64,000 bases of DNA from CAYWRZ01 sp964460845 (GTDB lineage: Bacteria; Bacteroidota; Bacteroidia; Flavobacteriales_D; UBA2798): NCBI GenBank assembly GCA_964460845.1, contig CAYWRZ010000016.1, positions 4,735-68,734 of the forward strand. Direction: 5' to 3'. Both the position numbers and the translations under genes were made by a program. Shown here piece by piece: positions 26,272-35,723 of the stretch (within the stretch, counting starts at the first letter, position 1; each line of letters opens with the position of its first letter). The notes below the pieces were generated by a model, which saw only the letters and a program-made list of their open reading frames with translations, was not told the DNA's origin and searched no databases.

Positions 26272-27108
26272 ATGAGCAACACTGATTCTCCGGTCAATCC
26301 TTTTAAAAAAGATCTGCAGCAGACTGTAGCACAGCTCAATCCCGATGGGGATACCCAAGAAGCTTCGGCAGAAGCCCAGTATGAAGCGTCGAAAAGCACG
26401 GTCGAATCTTTACACCTTAACCTAAAAGATGTAAAAGATCAGATGACTTATACCGGCTCACTTCATACCGCGTATTTGGTGGTAAATGAGTCTTCCAATG
26501 CGGTGAACCATCTGAGTGCCAATACCAAATCGCTTTCGGATGCGGCGGCACAACATGCAATGAACGGCTTGCAACAGCTTACTTCGGCGGCAAAGGCCAT
26601 TTCACTCATGTCGGCTTCCATTGCCAAGCTTAGCGGCGACCTGGCCAGCATTAACGCCAAGGCAAAAGTGGAAGATGCACATACGCTTTTGGCAGAGCAG
26701 ACAAAACGGGTCAGCAACAAGGCGACCGCCCTTTCCAAAAAAGCGGAAAAAATAGCGCTTGATGCCTTAGATACCCTGGTAGATGCAGCCGGTTCCAAAG
26801 CCGATGCGGCTAACAAAGCGGTAGATATAGTGGTTACCAAAGCCAAATCGCTTGCCGATTCGGTAGCGGCTTCAACCCAAACGCTGCTTACCGATCACCA
26901 GGCGCTTATTAGTAAGCGAGACGAGGAGCTTGTGGCGGAAAAAGAGGCCGAAAAAAATGAAACGGATGCCTTGAAAGCGCTTGAAAAAATACAAAGTATC
27001 AACGAAGTTCATCATCAATTGATGATTACTGATGCTGCCGCTGAAGAAACGCAGGAAGATACCGCTGCGGCAAAACCGGCCGGTGGAAAAAAGACCGCAC
27101 GTAGTTAA
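26272..27108 (+). CDS. Ala/Lys-rich coiled-coil protein next to the CIS operon
   Basis: A 278-aa protein of unknown family. There is no signal peptide or TM helix. Almost the whole chain from about residue 35 to 245 is predicted helical, with heptad-like spacing and a very high Ala, Lys, Ser and Leu content (LLAEQTKRVSNKATALSKKA). The C-terminal tail is Glu/Ala-rich and then basic (KPAGGKKTARS). The ATG at 26272 is preferred over a TTG six bases earlier. It is followed 56 bases later by a second coiled-coil gene and sits on the strand opposite the CIS operon, beyond its last gene. A cargo, chaperone or scaffold role for the CIS is possible but rests only on position. Confidence 0.6.
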   Translation: MSNTDSPVNPFKKDLQQTVAQLNPDGDTQEASAEAQYEASKSTVESLHLNLKDVKDQMTYTGSLHTAYLVVNESSNAVNHLSANTKSLSDAAAQHAMNGLQQLTSAAKAISLMSASIAKLSGDLASINAKAKVEDAHTLLAEQTKRVSNKATALSKKAEKIALDALDTLVDAAGSKADAANKAVDIVVTKAKSLADSVAASTQTLLTDHQALISKRDEELVAEKEAEKNETDALKALEKIQSINEVHHQLMITDAAAEETQEDTAAAKPAGGKKTARS

Positions 27109-27164
27109 GTGCGCTTCATTTACAAGGCTAATTTTTACCATTTAATGTTCTAAAAAGTACCATC

Positions 27165-27908
27165 ATGCGCGATAATAAAGAAAAAAAAATAAACGATATT
27201 CAGGATCAGATAAATACGCTGACCAACGACCAGCAAAAAGAAACTGCAAAAAGTACGGCCCTGACCAAGGATCTGAATCTTCATCAGCCTTTTTACGAAA
27301 AGTACAGTAATTACGCCGGTCTTGCTGAAAATGATTTGCGTCTTGCCACCGAATTGCAGCAGTCGGTGGTTACTGCCGGCGAAATTTCGGTCGAAGCCTA
27401 TAAATTAGCCGAAGACATTTCGGAACAATCGAAAGAGTTGTTGTTTGCAGTGAATGAAGTGGCGTACGAGCTGACCGACGTAGCGCAACAGGCTATGGAG
27501 CTGGCGGCACAGATAGAAGAGTATAAAAATTCGGGGCGTCTTATTCCCGATTTGCTGATCAACGATGTGGAGACGATCCGTGAAGATGTGTCTAAAGCGA
27601 TGGAAGACAGCAAGGCGGCTCTTACCGCTATTTTCGAAGCAATGGGCACGACCACGGCGGCCGGACAGCTCAGCGAGGGTACCGAAAATGCGACCGGAGA
27701 TCTCGTGGAGAAAAGCGATGAAATCGTGAACCAGCTCAGTAAGCTTGCGAAAGACACCCAGCCTCGGGTCGAAAGCGAAGCGACGAAAATAAACGAGATC
27801 AAAAAGTCGCTTGCCGAGGTGCAAAGAGACCTGGCTAAAACCACGGCTAACCTGGCCTCAAAAGAGGCGGCGCTCAAAGCTGCCAAAGATGCGGTAGGAC
27901 AAAATTAA
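27165..27908 (+). CDS. Second coiled-coil protein next to the CIS operon
   Basis: A 247-aa helical protein without signal peptide or TM helix. A charged N-terminus (MRDNKEKKINDIQDQINTL) leads into long amphipathic helices (about 10-120 and 145-245) with a short Thr/Ala/Gly-rich break near 165-180. The C-terminal half (KSLAEVQRDLAKTTANLA) has clear heptads. Composition resembles the preceding gene, which suggests the two proteins interact or arose by duplication. The gene is closed by a strong terminator, so the pair forms its own transcription unit next to the AAA+ end of the CIS operon. Confidence 0.6.
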   Translation: MRDNKEKKINDIQDQINTLTNDQQKETAKSTALTKDLNLHQPFYEKYSNYAGLAENDLRLATELQQSVVTAGEISVEAYKLAEDISEQSKELLFAVNEVAYELTDVAQQAMELAAQIEEYKNSGRLIPDLLINDVETIREDVSKAMEDSKAALTAIFEAMGTTTAAGQLSEGTENATGDLVEKSDEIVNQLSKLAKDTQPRVESEATKINEIKKSLAEVQRDLAKTTANLASKEAALKAAKDAVGQN

Positions 27909-27933
27909 TTCACAAATTTTACAGAAAGCACAG

Positions 27934-27960
27934 CCCCGGCGTTTATCGCCGGGGTTTTTT
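27934..27960 (+). terminator. Rho-independent terminator after the coiled-coil pair
   Basis: CCCCGGCG (27934-27941) and CGCCGGGG (27947-27954) form a perfect 8-bp stem with a TTTAT loop, followed by six T. Confidence 0.9.
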
Positions 27961-27995
27961 ATAGGTTGTTTTTCGGCAAATCCCGACGCTTTTGT

Positions 27996-29348
27996 TCAAA
28001 GCGTTTTTCCCTCTTTTGCGAATTCTTTTTTTATGCCCTCGCGCACGTCTTTTTCCAAAATGATTTTTTCGGTACGTCCTATGCTGCGCAGCACACAAAA
28101 CCGAAGCACATTGATAATCGATCCGCCCGAAAGCGCGTACTGATCGGCGATAGCTGAAAAATCGATCGTGCAGGCGATGCTGGGATTATGATGAAAAGCG
28201 TTCTGCCACAGCCTGAGCCGTTCTTCGTGGCCCGGCATGGGGAAATGTACCATCGATTGAAAACGCCTTACAAAAGCTTCGTCGATATTCGATTTCAGGT
28301 TAGAAGCCAATAATACCGTACCCGGAAAATCTTCTACCCTTTGCAGCAGGTAGGCCACTTCCTGATTGGCATACCGGTCGTTGGAGCTGCTGGTAGCGGT
28401 TCTCTTTCCGAAAAGCGCATCGGCTTCGTCGAAAAAGAGTATCCAGTTTTTATGCTCGGCCTGATCGAATACCTGCGCCAGGTTTTTCTCCGTTTCGCCA
28501 ATGTATTTCGATACGATCATCGAAAGGTCGATGCGATACACCTCACGCCCGGTCGATTTGCCCAGTAAGCAGGCGGTAAGCGTTTTGCCGGTTCCCGGCG
28601 GACCGTAAAACAGCCCTCGGTAGCCCGGTTTTATTTTTTTGCGAAGCATCGTGTCCTGCATCAGCGTATGACCGTGAAGGAGCCAGGTGCGTATTTCCTG
28701 AATTTCTTCTTTTATATGCGGTTCGAGCACAAGGTCGTTCCAATCCATTTCGGTGTGTACCTGTTTTGCGGGAAATGCACTGCTGTAAATGGGTTTTTGG
28801 TTTTCGCCTTCATGAAGCGAGGCTAAAAATTCAGATCTTACCTGAATGGCTCCGCTGGCAAGGGGTTCGCCCGCTTCGGGTGGAACGAGCAGCAGGATGC
28901 GTTCGGTAGAAAATAAGCGGCTCCGGTTTAACAGAAGCAGCGTTTCAAAACGCGCTTCGAGATCCTGCCCCGAAAGCAGGTACAGTGCCGTTTCGAGGGT
29001 AGGTAGAAATCCGCCGTGATTTTTCCCTTTGAGTCCGCCGAACTCGGTAAAGCCGCGATCGTAGTTCACGTTTTTAGTGAAAAACACATCCAGCAGTTGC
29101 GGGCACAGGTGCGGGCTCAGCGCAAGAATAAGCAATAACCTTTCGGCCTGTGTCAATTTCAGCGAAACGAGAAGCCCGGCATAAGGAGAAGGATCGCCTT
29201 CAAGTGTAGGCGGATTTACTTCGTTTATATGCCCGAACTCGCATTCGTTCTGAAAATAAAGTTTGATACGTGTATCGATTACAGTCGAAAGCCATTCGCA
29301 TTCGCGCTGCAAGGTAAATGCGTTTTGTCGGGTAAGGGTTATCTCCAT
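27996..29348 (-). CDS. CIS AAA+ ATPase (Afp15/Pvc15-like)
   Basis: A 450-aa protein. An N-terminal helical domain (about 1-200) precedes a classic AAA+ module with Walker A GPPGTGKT (249-256), Walker B FFDEAD (305-310), sensor-1 Asn350 and the Arg-finger pair at about 361-362. It is the last gene of the contractile-injection operon and overlaps the end of the tape-measure gene by 10 bases. In Afp/PVC clusters this ATPase is conserved and thought to help assemble the particle or load cargo; that role is inferred by homology. Confidence 0.88.
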   Translation of the reverse strand: MEITLTRQNAFTLQRECEWLSTVIDTRIKLYFQNECEFGHINEVNPPTLEGDPSPYAGLLVSLKLTQAERLLLILALSPHLCPQLLDVFFTKNVNYDRGFTEFGGLKGKNHGGFLPTLETALYLLSGQDLEARFETLLLLNRSRLFSTERILLLVPPEAGEPLASGAIQVRSEFLASLHEGENQKPIYSSAFPAKQVHTEMDWNDLVLEPHIKEEIQEIRTWLLHGHTLMQDTMLRKKIKPGYRGLFYGPPGTGKTLTACLLGKSTGREVYRIDLSMIVSKYIGETEKNLAQVFDQAEHKNWILFFDEADALFGKRTATSSSNDRYANQEVAYLLQRVEDFPGTVLLASNLKSNIDEAFVRRFQSMVHFPMPGHEERLRLWQNAFHHNPSIACTIDFSAIADQYALSGGSIINVLRFCVLRSIGRTEKIILEKDVREGIKKEFAKEGKTL

Positions 29349-32300
29349 GTGACGTGAATCGGTTTTTTCATCCAGGGGAGCCTTATTATGGAATAGCTCC
29401 AGGGCAATTGATCAAGCAGCATATCGTAGGCTTTTTTTTCGACGTGTAGCCTGAGGTATTCGTTTTCGGTTTCCAGTTTCCCTGCGCGCATCAGAAAGGT
29501 TTCTCGTAGCCCTTCGACACTGGTATTGCCAATAATGCGCCATTGCCGGATAACCGTTTCGAGCAGCGATTGTGCGTCCTGCTTTTCTTTCTCATTTAGC
29601 GTAACGGGCTCGTTAAGCGGCACAGCAGGCGAAATGCCGCAGAGTATTTTGTTGAGCACAAGCTGATATTCGGGCAAATGTTCTTTTCCGCAGGCTAAAA
29701 ACTGCAGCAAATGCACTGCCCTGAACGCGTTTTTTTCGTCGCTGAACTTTCGATCGCTCAACAGTCCGTTGCGTTCGAACAGCGCGCCTAAAAAAGGCCA
29801 TAAGAGCACGAGTCCGGCGTTATTTACAAACACACCTTCCTTGTTTTCTTCCTCCTCTTCTTTTTCTGCTTCTTCTTCGGGCAACTCTTCTTCTTCGCTT
29901 TTTTTCCCGTCTTTTATTTTTTGTCGCATTTCTTCGCGTAGCAATTGTAAGGCCGCGTGGAAAGCACGCGTAAATTTGCCTTTCTCCGAAACAACGTACG
30001 CGTACATATTTCCCAGTAAAACCTGCTGTTTTTCGGCCGAAACCTGTGATTGTACATAAGCCCAACTCATTTCTATATAAGCGAATGCCGAAGCCTTGTT
30101 TTTTTGCAATGCCAATTCGAGGCTAAGGTTGCGCAGCTTCGAAAGTGGGAGAAGTGCGGCCAGATCGGGTAGGGCTTGCCGTAATCTTTCCCAGTCGAGC
30201 AGCAGGTCGGCAAGCGAAAATGCACGATTTTGATGCAGCATATCTAGCAATAAGCACACCCATTCGGGAGGTTTACGCTCGCTGATACGAAGGCGGATTT
30301 GGCGGCTTTTCAACAGCGGAGCAAGCTTTTTGTAGGTCGCTTCGGGCTCCTTTTTTAACAGATCTTTCAGCCAGGCGGCCAGTTCTTCGGGCCTTGTACC
30401 TGCGGGCGTTTGCCCCGATTGCAAATAAAGGGCAAGCTTTTCCAGCTTTTCTGAAAGCGCAGCTAAAGCAGCGGCTTCGGGTGTAAGAGCGGGCGTGTTT
30501 TTAAGGCGATCGTCCTTTTCTTTTTTTGTGCTATTCCTATCCTTTTTCGGATAAGCGATTTTGCTCTTCAGATCTGAAAATTCAGTGGTATTTTCTTTCG
30601 ATTCTGAACTTTCGTTCCCAGCTTTTTTCGCTTTTAGTGGGCTGTTTTTTTCCTGCGAAGAAAGAGGTTGAACATGAGATGCATCCGAAGTATCTTGGAT
30701 AGATTGAATTTTCTGCGGAATATCCGGGAGAAAATTTTCTTCCTTTTTCAAAGAACCACTTTCCTTTTTGGAATCATCTTGATTCTTGGTTTTTTCGCTT
30801 TTCGATCGGGAAGCTGAAAAAGCAGTTGATTCCTGATCCTGCACTATATCGTGCGCCGATGGTGTTTCCTGCCTGTGTGGCTCGGGTAGGTTTTTTTCGT
30901 TTTCTCCTTTTTCCTGTAAATAGAGATCTTTATTTCCCGTTTCAGACGGTAAATTAGTTGCTTCCGTTTCTGAAACTTCGTTTTTGCGCTTGCTTTTTTC
31001 AGCAGACACACTATCCGCTATGTTCGATTTTTCTTTTTTATCGGTGGCCCATTCATTTTTTTCAGCGAGATCTTCTCTCCATTCTGCGCTCATTTCTCCA
31101 CTGCAGAGCCAAAGCGTTTCGGTCATTAGCGAAGGAATGGTAGAAGAAAAATTTTCGCAATACGCAAAGAGCGTGGCTGCAAAATCAACTGCTTTGATTC
31201 CGTATTTCCGCGCGATTCGCTGCAACAGTGCAGTTGTGAAAGCACGTGCCGTTTGTCCCGAGCGGCGATACTGCAAAAGCCAGGTAAGGATAAGTTCCTG
31301 TGTGGCATCAATGAACAGAGAGCCTGGCCATTTTTCGGATTTCGGGGCATCGCTTCGGGAAAAGTGTTGCCAATATTGCAGGCTGGTGGAGGCCGAAACG
31401 GGATCGATCGCTGCTAAGGTAAGCCCGGGCGAAGGCAGCAGGGTTTTCCAGTGAGTAAACCAGTTTTCGGATAAGGAAGCCTGATACAGCGCCTTCCTTA
31501 GTCGTAAAGGCTGCTGTTGCGACAATTGCCGGTAATGCTGCCGAAGCTGTTCCTGATCGCTCTCGGGTGCCCACCAGGGCAGGCTGCCCTGTATCAGAAA
31601 AAAAATCAGCCTGTCGGCCATTGCGCGTGGAGAGCGTGTAGCTTCTGTGTGAGCCGCATTGACAGGTGTAACGGCATGCTGTTCTTTTTCCGGATTTTCG
31701 GATAGTACTTTTGTCCAGGTTTCGGGTGTAGAGAAACGCAGAATTTCCTGACGAAGGGGTGGAGCTTGCAGCGTTTGGGCGAGTAGAGGTGGTGCTATGC
31801 CGGTGCTTCGGCTTAGTGAAAGGATCAGGTGTTGGGGCAGCTTATCGGGCTGGGCAGGTGTGGCCAGCGTACAGGCTATCCAGTGTTGCGAAAGCTGTGT
31901 GCGCGAAAAACCGCTCATGCCGGGCAGGGCGGCTATCGATTGGCTCCATTGTGCCGCAATGCGGTTAAATTCTTTCCCGACAGAAGGTGCTAAAAATGCG
32001 ATTGTTTGCTCCACCAATACGGGCGAAAGAAAAGCGATTAAGCGCTGGCTTAGGGCGTAAGTATCTTTCCATCGACTTACGACACTGCGCAACAAGTTGG
32101 GCTTTTCCTGCAACAGCATTTTCCAGCCTGCTTCGAGCGCAGAAGCCCTTATAGATGCGGTGCCGGGCAGACTTCCCGTGCGCAGGTAATACCAAAGGAG
32201 ATAAGCCGTTTGTTCCTGTTGTGTATGCTTTTCTGCGGTGGCAGGCATTTTGCTTTGTGGAGAATCAGCTAAAGTATCGGCAGTAGTTAGTGCATCGGGA

Positions 32301-33346
32301 GGGAGGAATGTTTCTATTGCTTTCTGAAAATCGGGCCGCCTGTTTTCCTGTTCGGGAAAATCATTTACACCTGGGCCAAAGTCGGAAAGCGTATTTTTTT
32401 TGCTGCTCGGATCGGTGTAAAGATTTCGGGAATTTTGAAGCGATGTAACGTTCAGCGAATGTTGCCCTTTTCCGATAAGCGATTGCATTTCTTCTTCCAG
32501 CAGCAATTGCAGCATACGTGGAAGCGAGTGTTTTTGCGAAGGCGAAATTCCTATTTCTTCGGCACTTAACGTAAGGTGATGAAGCAGCGTGAGGTAGCTG
32601 AGGTTATAGTGTGCCGCCAAACGGGTGATGAGACTTTTCAGAAAGGCGCGGGTATTAAAATACGAGCCTTTTTCGTGAAGCAGGTAGTGGAGAATAAATT
32701 CCCATATCGCTTTTTTAAAATCTTTGTTTTCGGCATTCGTAACCCGTTCTTTTTCTTGTTTTTGCTGCAGTTTTTCGGCGTATTCGAGAATCGTACGTGC
32801 GTTGGCGGGTTCTAATTTTTCGACCAGCCTTATCAGTGCGGGTTCGCTGAATTGCCTCGCCAGCCTTTTACGTACCTGCGTTTTACGTCCTATCCGACGG
32901 ATAAGCCTGATGAGCTCATCGGGAGCTGAGGCCAGCAGCCCCAGCAGCGTTTCTTCTGCGAAATTATCGCCGGGATCGCTTATCCACCAGGGGAGCGTGC
33001 CGTGCAGCAGAAAATGTTCGAGCGCATCTTGCAGGTAGGTTTTATGCTGATCGTAGCGGGTTTCTTTTTTCAGGCGGAGCAACTGTTTACGCAGCTCTTC
33101 CTTTGCCCGTTCCGGAAATTCGGTTTCGAAGCGGTCGGCGGGAATGGTGCCCAAATCGAGCACCAGCGTATTGAGCGTTATCCGAAGCTTTTCAGGAATA
33201 CATTCGCGCATTACCTCTTCGAACAGCGCGGGCAGCTTTTCGTGACACAGGCGACTGGCCTGATCCTGTAGCGAAGCGGAGCGTGACTCCTGTTCAATAC
33301 CGAGCTCTACCTGCTGTGTACGGATAATATGGGGCCGCTCTTCCAT
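29339..33346 (-). CDS. CIS tape-measure protein (Afp14/Pvc14-like, CIS_TMP)
   Basis: A 1335-aa protein. The N-terminus (HIIRTQQVELGIEQESRSAS, LRITLNTLVLDLGTI) matches the family named CIS tape measure, which is thought to set tail length. The chain contains internal repeats: a G-(S/T)-LPWW motif at 116-121 and 588-593 with weaker copies near 392 and 979, and a duplicated helical block (about 213-258 and 685-730). A low-complexity Lys/Glu/Ser linker spans about 755-955, and an acidic stretch near 1130-1150 precedes a conserved C-terminal domain (GLVLLWPFLGALFERNGLL). It starts 18 bases after the upstream baseplate gene. Confidence 0.85.
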   Translation of the reverse strand: MEERPHIIRTQQVELGIEQESRSASLQDQASRLCHEKLPALFEEVMRECIPEKLRITLNTLVLDLGTIPADRFETEFPERAKEELRKQLLRLKKETRYDQHKTYLQDALEHFLLHGTLPWWISDPGDNFAEETLLGLLASAPDELIRLIRRIGRKTQVRKRLARQFSEPALIRLVEKLEPANARTILEYAEKLQQKQEKERVTNAENKDFKKAIWEFILHYLLHEKGSYFNTRAFLKSLITRLAAHYNLSYLTLLHHLTLSAEEIGISPSQKHSLPRMLQLLLEEEMQSLIGKGQHSLNVTSLQNSRNLYTDPSSKKNTLSDFGPGVNDFPEQENRRPDFQKAIETFLPPDALTTADTLADSPQSKMPATAEKHTQQEQTAYLLWYYLRTGSLPGTASIRASALEAGWKMLLQEKPNLLRSVVSRWKDTYALSQRLIAFLSPVLVEQTIAFLAPSVGKEFNRIAAQWSQSIAALPGMSGFSRTQLSQHWIACTLATPAQPDKLPQHLILSLSRSTGIAPPLLAQTLQAPPLRQEILRFSTPETWTKVLSENPEKEQHAVTPVNAAHTEATRSPRAMADRLIFFLIQGSLPWWAPESDQEQLRQHYRQLSQQQPLRLRKALYQASLSENWFTHWKTLLPSPGLTLAAIDPVSASTSLQYWQHFSRSDAPKSEKWPGSLFIDATQELILTWLLQYRRSGQTARAFTTALLQRIARKYGIKAVDFAATLFAYCENFSSTIPSLMTETLWLCSGEMSAEWREDLAEKNEWATDKKEKSNIADSVSAEKSKRKNEVSETEATNLPSETGNKDLYLQEKGENEKNLPEPHRQETPSAHDIVQDQESTAFSASRSKSEKTKNQDDSKKESGSLKKEENFLPDIPQKIQSIQDTSDASHVQPLSSQEKNSPLKAKKAGNESSESKENTTEFSDLKSKIAYPKKDRNSTKKEKDDRLKNTPALTPEAAALAALSEKLEKLALYLQSGQTPAGTRPEELAAWLKDLLKKEPEATYKKLAPLLKSRQIRLRISERKPPEWVCLLLDMLHQNRAFSLADLLLDWERLRQALPDLAALLPLSKLRNLSLELALQKNKASAFAYIEMSWAYVQSQVSAEKQQVLLGNMYAYVVSEKGKFTRAFHAALQLLREEMRQKIKDGKKSEEEELPEEEAEKEEEEENKEGVFVNNAGLVLLWPFLGALFERNGLLSDRKFSDEKNAFRAVHLLQFLACGKEHLPEYQLVLNKILCGISPAVPLNEPVTLNEKEKQDAQSLLETVIRQWRIIGNTSVEGLRETFLMRAGKLETENEYLRLHVEKKAYDMLLDQLPWSYSIIRLPWMKKPIHVTWR

Positions 33347-33364
33347 TGCCAGTGCCGAGTCGTA

Positions 33365-35713
33365 TTACTTTTTCTTTGTTTGTTGTACGGATAGAAAAGA
33401 GGCTATTTTTTCGCCGAGTGCCGCTTTTTTTTCTTGAGCTTCTTTGTCATGTTCGTTAAACAGGCTTATCCATTCAAAATAAAGTGATTCGAAAAACCGG
33501 ATTTCATCAAGATCCAACCATAGCACGGTAGCCGAGAGATGTGCAGGCACAAGCTGGTAAAAGAGTGCATGGAGATAGTGGTGAAAAGATTCGTCTGTAA
33601 ACCGGGCCGATACGGCAGGAATAATCAGTGAAAACCGGAAATTGTAAAAATCATCTGGAAGATAGGAGGAAGGATTGTTTTCATTTTTCAGCAGAAAATG
33701 TTCTACGAGGTAATAACGTTCGCTTTTCCGGCTGAGGTAAGCAAAACGTGTCGCCAGTTTTCCAATCAATTTGTTGGCTGTCTGTGTTTCTGTTTCAGGT
33801 ACTTGAAACAGGTCTATAAAATTTTCTTTTTCGTTTTCCGATCCTACTTTTAGCTGCACGGTAAGGTAAGCCTTTTCTTTTTCGGTATTGATCAAATAAT
33901 TCGAAATATTGCTTCCGTAACGGAGGTAGAGCGGCAGCATTTGAGGACCACCTTTTACGATAATTTGTTCCGTTTCGGGGTTTTCGAGTTTTATTTTCGA
34001 CACGCGAATCATGCGATTCAGAATGCTGTCGAACGATTTGTAGTAGGTGTCTTTTGTATCCGAAAGGAGCGCGAGTATTTGCTGTATTTTAGAGGGTTTG
34101 CACCTTCTGTCTTTGTATTTAGGCGCCTGAAAGCGGTAAGCGGTTAATTCCGGTAAATTTTGCAGCAGCTTCATTTTCCTTTCTACTTCTGTCTGTTTGG
34201 GATCGCTACTGGTAAAAGGATTGTGGTAAGACCACATTTCGATCGAAAAACGAGCCAAAAGGTGATCCAGAAAAGCAATTCGACGATCGGTATAAATTTC
34301 ATCGCCTGTGATAAATTGTTGTAGCGCTTTGGTGTAAGAAGCTGGAAGCTCTTCTTTTTTTGAGGGTAGTTCTTCGGGTAACTCTTCAGATGCGTGATAA
34401 GGTTTGATAAGCGGACGGATACCGGGTACATCGTTCAACGGCTGGAAGAAATAGGTGGGTGTGGCCTGGGTAATGGAAAACAGCTCTTTTATATGCGCCA
34501 GTTGTGCAAAACGGTCGGCCATAAGCTGTTCAAAAAACAGCAGGTATCCTTTGAGCTGTTTGGCCTGCCCTTTTCGCTGCGCACTCGAAGAAGGGGGCAG
34601 TCCTTCTTCGCCTATGCCGTAGGTAAGCGGAAACTGATGTTGTATGGAACTGTATGCTTGCAGGTTGCGGTAGTTTCCAGAGGGTGGTAAATAATCGCGT
34701 TCGGCTTCGTTCGGAATCGGTCTGAAATTGCGGGTTTTCACGCTTTTTAGCCGGTGGTATTCGCTCAGCGCTTTTTCGATGTCGCAGTATATTTTCGCAT
34801 CGCCAGAATAAAGTGTAAGCTGCGACAGGGTTTGTTCTACATCCAGTACCGCTACCTGGAAGTCGCCGATAGGCAGGTACTGTGGGTCGGTGTTATTGGA
34901 GAATTGCGTCGGAAATTCGATTCTTTTTATTCCTTCTACGCCGCGTATCGACATGAGTTCTTTGATCAGGCTTGTGGCGTAGAGTTCGCGTATTCGGGGA
35001 CGCAGGTCTTCGTGTTGGATAAAGCCGTGATGGAGCCTCGGTCCTTCAAAAATCTCGTCGGTACTGTATCCTTTTTCCTTCATTTCGCTTAGCGTATAAA
35101 AGCGTACCGGCTTATTGATGAAATCTTTCAGGTTCAGCACAAGCTGTGCCAGCAGCTCTTCGACGGCTGTGGTGGGCTTGATGTAAATTTCGGCTTTTAC
35201 TACTACCTGCAGCGGAGAAAGGATTCGGGAAGGGAGGAAGCTTTCGCACAGGTTACGTTGGCTGTTCAGCCATCGGTCGATAGTATCGGTTTGGAGCTTC
35301 GTGTTGGCGCTGTCGATATATACCTCATATTTCCCGTCTTTCGAGGCATTTATCCAGGCATTATTAATTTCTGGAAAGCGGTCAATTATGAGTTTTCTGT
35401 AATCGTCGGGGATGATGGGGCCTGAAGTGAGCATACGGCCTGCGCTGAAAAAGGCGTTTTCGTCGGTATCTATTTTCCCTTCGGTGTTAGAGAGCAGATC
35501 GGTGATGGGAAATTGTGTGCGGTAAGCGATTTCCGTCAGGGCATAACAGAGCTGTTCGAGAATGGTGATGCCGGGATCATGCTCGTTGTAATCGGTCCAG
35601 GTATGGCTGGCCATTTGTTCGAGCAGTGCAATTCCTTCTTTGCGCAGCGCGTGATAGTCTTCCCCTTCGGGAAGATGTGTTTTTTTGGGAATGGTGAACC
35701 GGGTATTTTTCAT
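33365..35713 (-). CDS. CIS baseplate protein, Afp12-like
   Basis: A 782-aa protein whose N-terminus (LLEQMASHTWTDYNEHDPGITILEQLCYALTEIAYRT) carries the HDPGI.. segment seen at the start of J-like/gp6-like baseplate proteins. A middle part (about 180-280) resembles the baseplate-J core strand pattern (LQVVVKAEIYI, RGVEGIKRIEFP). The gene lies between the fibre-like protein and the tape measure, the position of afp12 in eCIS operons. It should form the wedge of the baseplate together with the larger J-like protein. No signal peptide. Exact correspondence to Afp12 is inferred from order and motif. Confidence 0.78.
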   Translation of the reverse strand: MKNTRFTIPKKTHLPEGEDYHALRKEGIALLEQMASHTWTDYNEHDPGITILEQLCYALTEIAYRTQFPITDLLSNTEGKIDTDENAFFSAGRMLTSGPIIPDDYRKLIIDRFPEINNAWINASKDGKYEVYIDSANTKLQTDTIDRWLNSQRNLCESFLPSRILSPLQVVVKAEIYIKPTTAVEELLAQLVLNLKDFINKPVRFYTLSEMKEKGYSTDEIFEGPRLHHGFIQHEDLRPRIRELYATSLIKELMSIRGVEGIKRIEFPTQFSNNTDPQYLPIGDFQVAVLDVEQTLSQLTLYSGDAKIYCDIEKALSEYHRLKSVKTRNFRPIPNEAERDYLPPSGNYRNLQAYSSIQHQFPLTYGIGEEGLPPSSSAQRKGQAKQLKGYLLFFEQLMADRFAQLAHIKELFSITQATPTYFFQPLNDVPGIRPLIKPYHASEELPEELPSKKEELPASYTKALQQFITGDEIYTDRRIAFLDHLLARFSIEMWSYHNPFTSSDPKQTEVERKMKLLQNLPELTAYRFQAPKYKDRRCKPSKIQQILALLSDTKDTYYKSFDSILNRMIRVSKIKLENPETEQIIVKGGPQMLPLYLRYGSNISNYLINTEKEKAYLTVQLKVGSENEKENFIDLFQVPETETQTANKLIGKLATRFAYLSRKSERYYLVEHFLLKNENNPSSYLPDDFYNFRFSLIIPAVSARFTDESFHHYLHALFYQLVPAHLSATVLWLDLDEIRFFESLYFEWISLFNEHDKEAQEKKAALGEKIASFLSVQQTKKK

Positions 35714-35723
35714 GCCACTCGGT

